Source: a virus. Taken from it: a DNA stretch of 64,000 nucleotides. The stretch covers positions 1 to 64,000 of IMG/VR virus record IMGVR_UViG_3300023180_000051; one strand, 5' to 3'. This document shows, piece after piece, positions 62,270 through 64,000 of this stretch. A program made the position numbers and the translations under genes. Positions within the stretch are counted from its first letter, which is position 1; every line of letters starts with the position of its first letter. The notes under the pieces were generated by a model. The model was given only the letters and a program-made list of their open reading frames with translations. It ran no database searches and had not been told where the DNA came from.

Positions 62270-63611
62270 TTTCTTGAACAGATGCTGATTTATTGATGTA
62301 AGTATTTAATATATCTCCCAAGTATATTGGATTATACCTTACTGGCATATAGAAATACCAAATATTTGAAAGTAATTCTGAACTATATTGTTCTAGTCCC
62401 AAATCAAGAAGATTCTCAAGTTCTTCCTCTTCTTCAAATCCATACTCTAATTCATCATCAGGTATAATAATTGTCTGACATGCTACTTTGAATGTTATAA
62501 CAATTGTATCTAACTCTGATACTCTTGTATCATATATCAAACCTGCTTCATATTCTGTATATGGTTGACCTTCTGCATCTAATGCTGGTGAATTACTAGT
62601 AAATTCATCCCATATAGGACAAAAGGAATCTCCACCTTCTGATATCTTCAAATAATCCTTAAATGAATATGCATCTGGTTTATAGAGTTTGCCATTACGT
62701 TCTAATAACTTCCATCCATACACAGCATCTGGTCTACCATCACTTGTCTCCAATGCAGGTTGACCTTGATCTGGTACAATATCTAAACCTTTCTTTACCC
62801 ATACACCATCACTTCTGACTCTAAAAATCTCAGCATACCGATCTGCATCATATCCATTCTGTAATAGATCAATCTCTTCTTCTGGTGTTGTTGCATTCGC
62901 AAAGTAATAATTCCTTGCTACTGTATCATATTGTACTTGACCAAACTTCGTTCCATTGATTATAATCATCTCATGATCATAAAATGAAAAATCTGTTATC
63001 TTTCCACTGACTTGACATAATCCTAACATACCATTGAGAACAAATGGACTTGCTAAAAGGTCTGGTAAGTATTGACTTGAATTGTTCTCTATTACAATTC
63101 CAGGATCCATTGTATCGGCTTCTTTAGGATCGTCATATAACCCAACTGGTGTACTGCCTTCATACAATTCATTATAATATGAACTACTATACTTCTTATA
63201 ATATAAGTTCCTCCTCTCAGTATGAAATGCATCATCTGGAACAGGTCCTAAGATTGCTTGCACACTCTGATCATCTACAAAAAATGATCCCCTATCCCAT
63301 ACATTGATATGAGTTACCTCTACTTGCATATCAATGATCTTCTCCCTTCCACCAAATGTACCACCTCCTATCATCCAGATATCAGTGCCTCCCATCTCCT
63401 CCCATTGCATCCAGGGAGGTGTATCCGTAGTTAGCGAAGGTGAATAGATATCTAACTCATCCGCAGTGTTCTTCGGATAAAATCTCCCGTAATAATTTGG
63501 TACGTCTGGGTTTTCTCGTAATAATTTTGCAACAGCAGATCCATCTGCTGGTGGAATAAATCCAATCCCTCCTACCGTATTTGCAAATATATTAAGTACT
63601 GGTACTGGCAT
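62262..63611 (-). CDS. Probable baseplate or virion structural protein, 449 aa
   Basis: Starts MPVPVLNIFANTVGGIGFIP. It is rich in Tyr, Asp and Gly throughout, with a strongly acidic stretch DDELEYGFEEEEELENL (~385-401) and an aromatic end SNIWYFYMPVRYNPIYLGDI. There is no signal peptide or membrane segment. It sits next to the PAAR gene and before the wedge genes, which points to a tail-tip or hub-associated role, but no T4 counterpart can be named from sequence. The start overlaps the 72-aa stop by 20 bases. Confidence 0.82.
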   Translation of the reverse strand: MPVPVLNIFANTVGGIGFIPPADGSAVAKLLRENPDVPNYYGRFYPKNTADELDIYSPSLTTDTPPWMQWEEMGGTDIWMIGGGTFGGREKIIDMQVEVTHINVWDRGSFFVDDQSVQAILGPVPDDAFHTERRNLYYKKYSSSYYNELYEGSTPVGLYDDPKEADTMDPGIVIENNSSQYLPDLLASPFVLNGMLGLCQVSGKITDFSFYDHEMIIINGTKFGQVQYDTVARNYYFANATTPEEEIDLLQNGYDADRYAEIFRVRSDGVWVKKGLDIVPDQGQPALETSDGRPDAVYGWKLLERNGKLYKPDAYSFKDYLKISEGGDSFCPIWDEFTSNSPALDAEGQPYTEYEAGLIYDTRVSELDTIVITFKVACQTIIIPDDELEYGFEEEEELENLLDLGLEQYSSELLSNIWYFYMPVRYNPIYLGDILNTYINKSASVQENG

Positions 63612-63810
63612 TACGTAATTCTTCTACATTATTGTGCAAATAATCTAGAGTGTCTGACAATGTTTCGTAATCCCTCCCTGTTGGGCGTCTATACGCAATC
63701 GTCGGTCTCTCCAACTGAGATACCCTCAACTCCAGACTCTCCAATCTCTGTAACAGCACTAGGAGTTTCTCCTCCAAGTTTTGCTGTGGCTGCTCTGACG
63801 ACTTCTCCAT
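63592..63810 (-). CDS. Small coiled-coil protein overlapping two genes, 72 aa
   Basis: Starts MEKSSEQPQQNLEEKLLVLL; residues 10-38 are a predicted coiled coil, followed by IAYRRPTGRD and a helical end. An AGAGGAG ribosome-binding sequence precedes the ATG with good spacing, so the start is better supported than that of the gene upstream. It overlaps the 77-aa gene by 122 bases in another frame and the 449-aa gene by 20 bases. Function unknown. Confidence 0.7.
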   Translation of the reverse strand: MEKSSEQPQQNLEEKLLVLLQRLESLELRVSQLERPTIAYRRPTGRDYETLSDTLDYLHNNVEELRNASTST

Positions 63811-63922
63811 TATTTGTATCTCCTCTCATGAATGACTCTGCGGCGCGACTTTCAAACTCGTCGCAGAATTTATCAAAGTTTTCTAATATACCCGTAAAGT
63901 TTTCAAAAAGGTTTTCGCTCAT
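63689..63922 (-). CDS. Small hypothetical protein, 77 aa, first gene of the late unit
   Basis: Starts MSENLFENFTGILENFDKFC; residues 1-35 look helical and acidic, and the rest is Gly/Glu/Thr-rich. A late promoter (63980-63987) lies 57 bases upstream, but no clear ribosome-binding sequence precedes the ATG. Its 3' half overlaps the 72-aa gene in another frame. It is either a real overlapping gene or a leader ORF through which ribosomes reach the 72-aa start. Confidence 0.55.
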   Translation of the reverse strand: MSENLFENFTGILENFDKFCDEFESRAAESFMRGDTNNGEVVRAATAKLGGETPSAVTEIGESGVEGISVGETDDCV

Positions 63923-63956
63923 TTTTTTGCTGGGAAAATTTTTTCTATTTCAAGGT

Positions 63957-63977
63957 TTTGAAAAATCAATTTTCAAA
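63957..63977 (-). promoter_or_regulatory. Perfect 8-bp inverted repeat after the first late promoter
   Basis: Arms TTTGAAAA (63957-63964) and TTTTCAAA (63970-63977) with a 5-base loop. The expected late start (~63974) falls inside the promoter-proximal arm. The remaining leader to the ATG at 63922 is AT-rich. Confidence 0.5.
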
Positions 63978-63979
63978 TA

Positions 63980-63987
63980 TATTTATC
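63980..63987 (-). promoter_or_regulatory. Late promoter GATAAATA
   Basis: GATAAATATATTT on the minus strand at the head of the late unit. It is the most upstream promoter in the window, so transcripts could begin here and read through many genes. Confidence 0.8.
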
Positions 63988-64000
63988 GGTCGTCTGGATA

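Noticed and set aside
63689-63922. Programmed frameshift joining the 77-aa and 72-aa frames
   Set aside because: It would need a +1 shift; I see no slippery site, and the 72-aa frame has its own strong start.

Overview
The window is the late structural (tail and baseplate) region of a T4-like marine myovirus, most likely a cyanophage of Prochlorococcus or Synechococcus. The evidence is the T4 gene order 25-6-7-8-(10-like)-13-14-15-16 on one strand, low GC by eye, T4-type late promoters (GATAAATA or TATAAATA), and several small proteins that look like those of cyanomyoviruses. A T4-like pelagiphage cannot be excluded, because no photosynthesis or other host-diagnostic gene lies in the window. 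Every supported gene reads on the minus strand, so transcription runs from about 64,000 down to 1. Coding density is near 100%, no gap between genes exceeds about 80 bases, and I saw no tRNA, IS element, CRISPR array or attachment site.

Layout in the direction of transcription. (a) 63,987-61,949: a late promoter, two small overlapping ORFs, a 449-aa probable virion protein and a PAAR tail-tip protein. (b) 61,962-60,979: a host-type sigma70 promoter (TTGTCA-17 bp-TATACT), then a 48-aa basic protein, a 167-aa protein and a 71-aa protein that do not look structural. (c) 60,978-45,122: gp25, gp6, a giant gp7-like protein (3,914 aa) and an enlarged gp8. (d) 45,106-27,866: a 2,764-aa DUF4815-type protein, a 67-aa protein, a 593-aa protein and a 2,305-aa protein with beta-helix-like and coiled segments. 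(e) 27,860-15,744: a 4,038-aa protein with two propeller-like regions and a lectin-like insert. (f) 15,748-3,171: 14 genes, mostly fibre, adhesin or virion decoration proteins, including a BspA-type leucine-rich-repeat protein, a YadA-head-like fibre and a fibre with three tandem repeats. (g) 3,172-1: neck and packaging proteins gp13, gp14, gp15 and gp16, then the start of an unidentified gene where T4 has gene 17.

Together these genes encode the baseplate wedge (gp25, gp6, gp7, gp8), the tail tip (PAAR), a large set of peripheral baseplate and fibre proteins likely to contact the host, and the neck, tail terminator and packaging start. Four giant genes take up 39,075 bp (61% of the window).

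Two themes stand out. First, the giant proteins are built from a small shared set of modules (a helical module ending AMRN, an NTNW module, a GSGYT beta module, a DEIIxY beta module) that recur in otherwise unrelated proteins, including the gp7 and gp8 homologues. Second, at six of nine late promoters an inverted repeat spans the expected transcription start. Read-through RNA could then fold a hairpin next to, or over, the ribosome-binding site, while RNA started at the late promoter lacks the 5' arm. This resembles the known control of T4 lysozyme gene e, but here it recurs through a structural operon.
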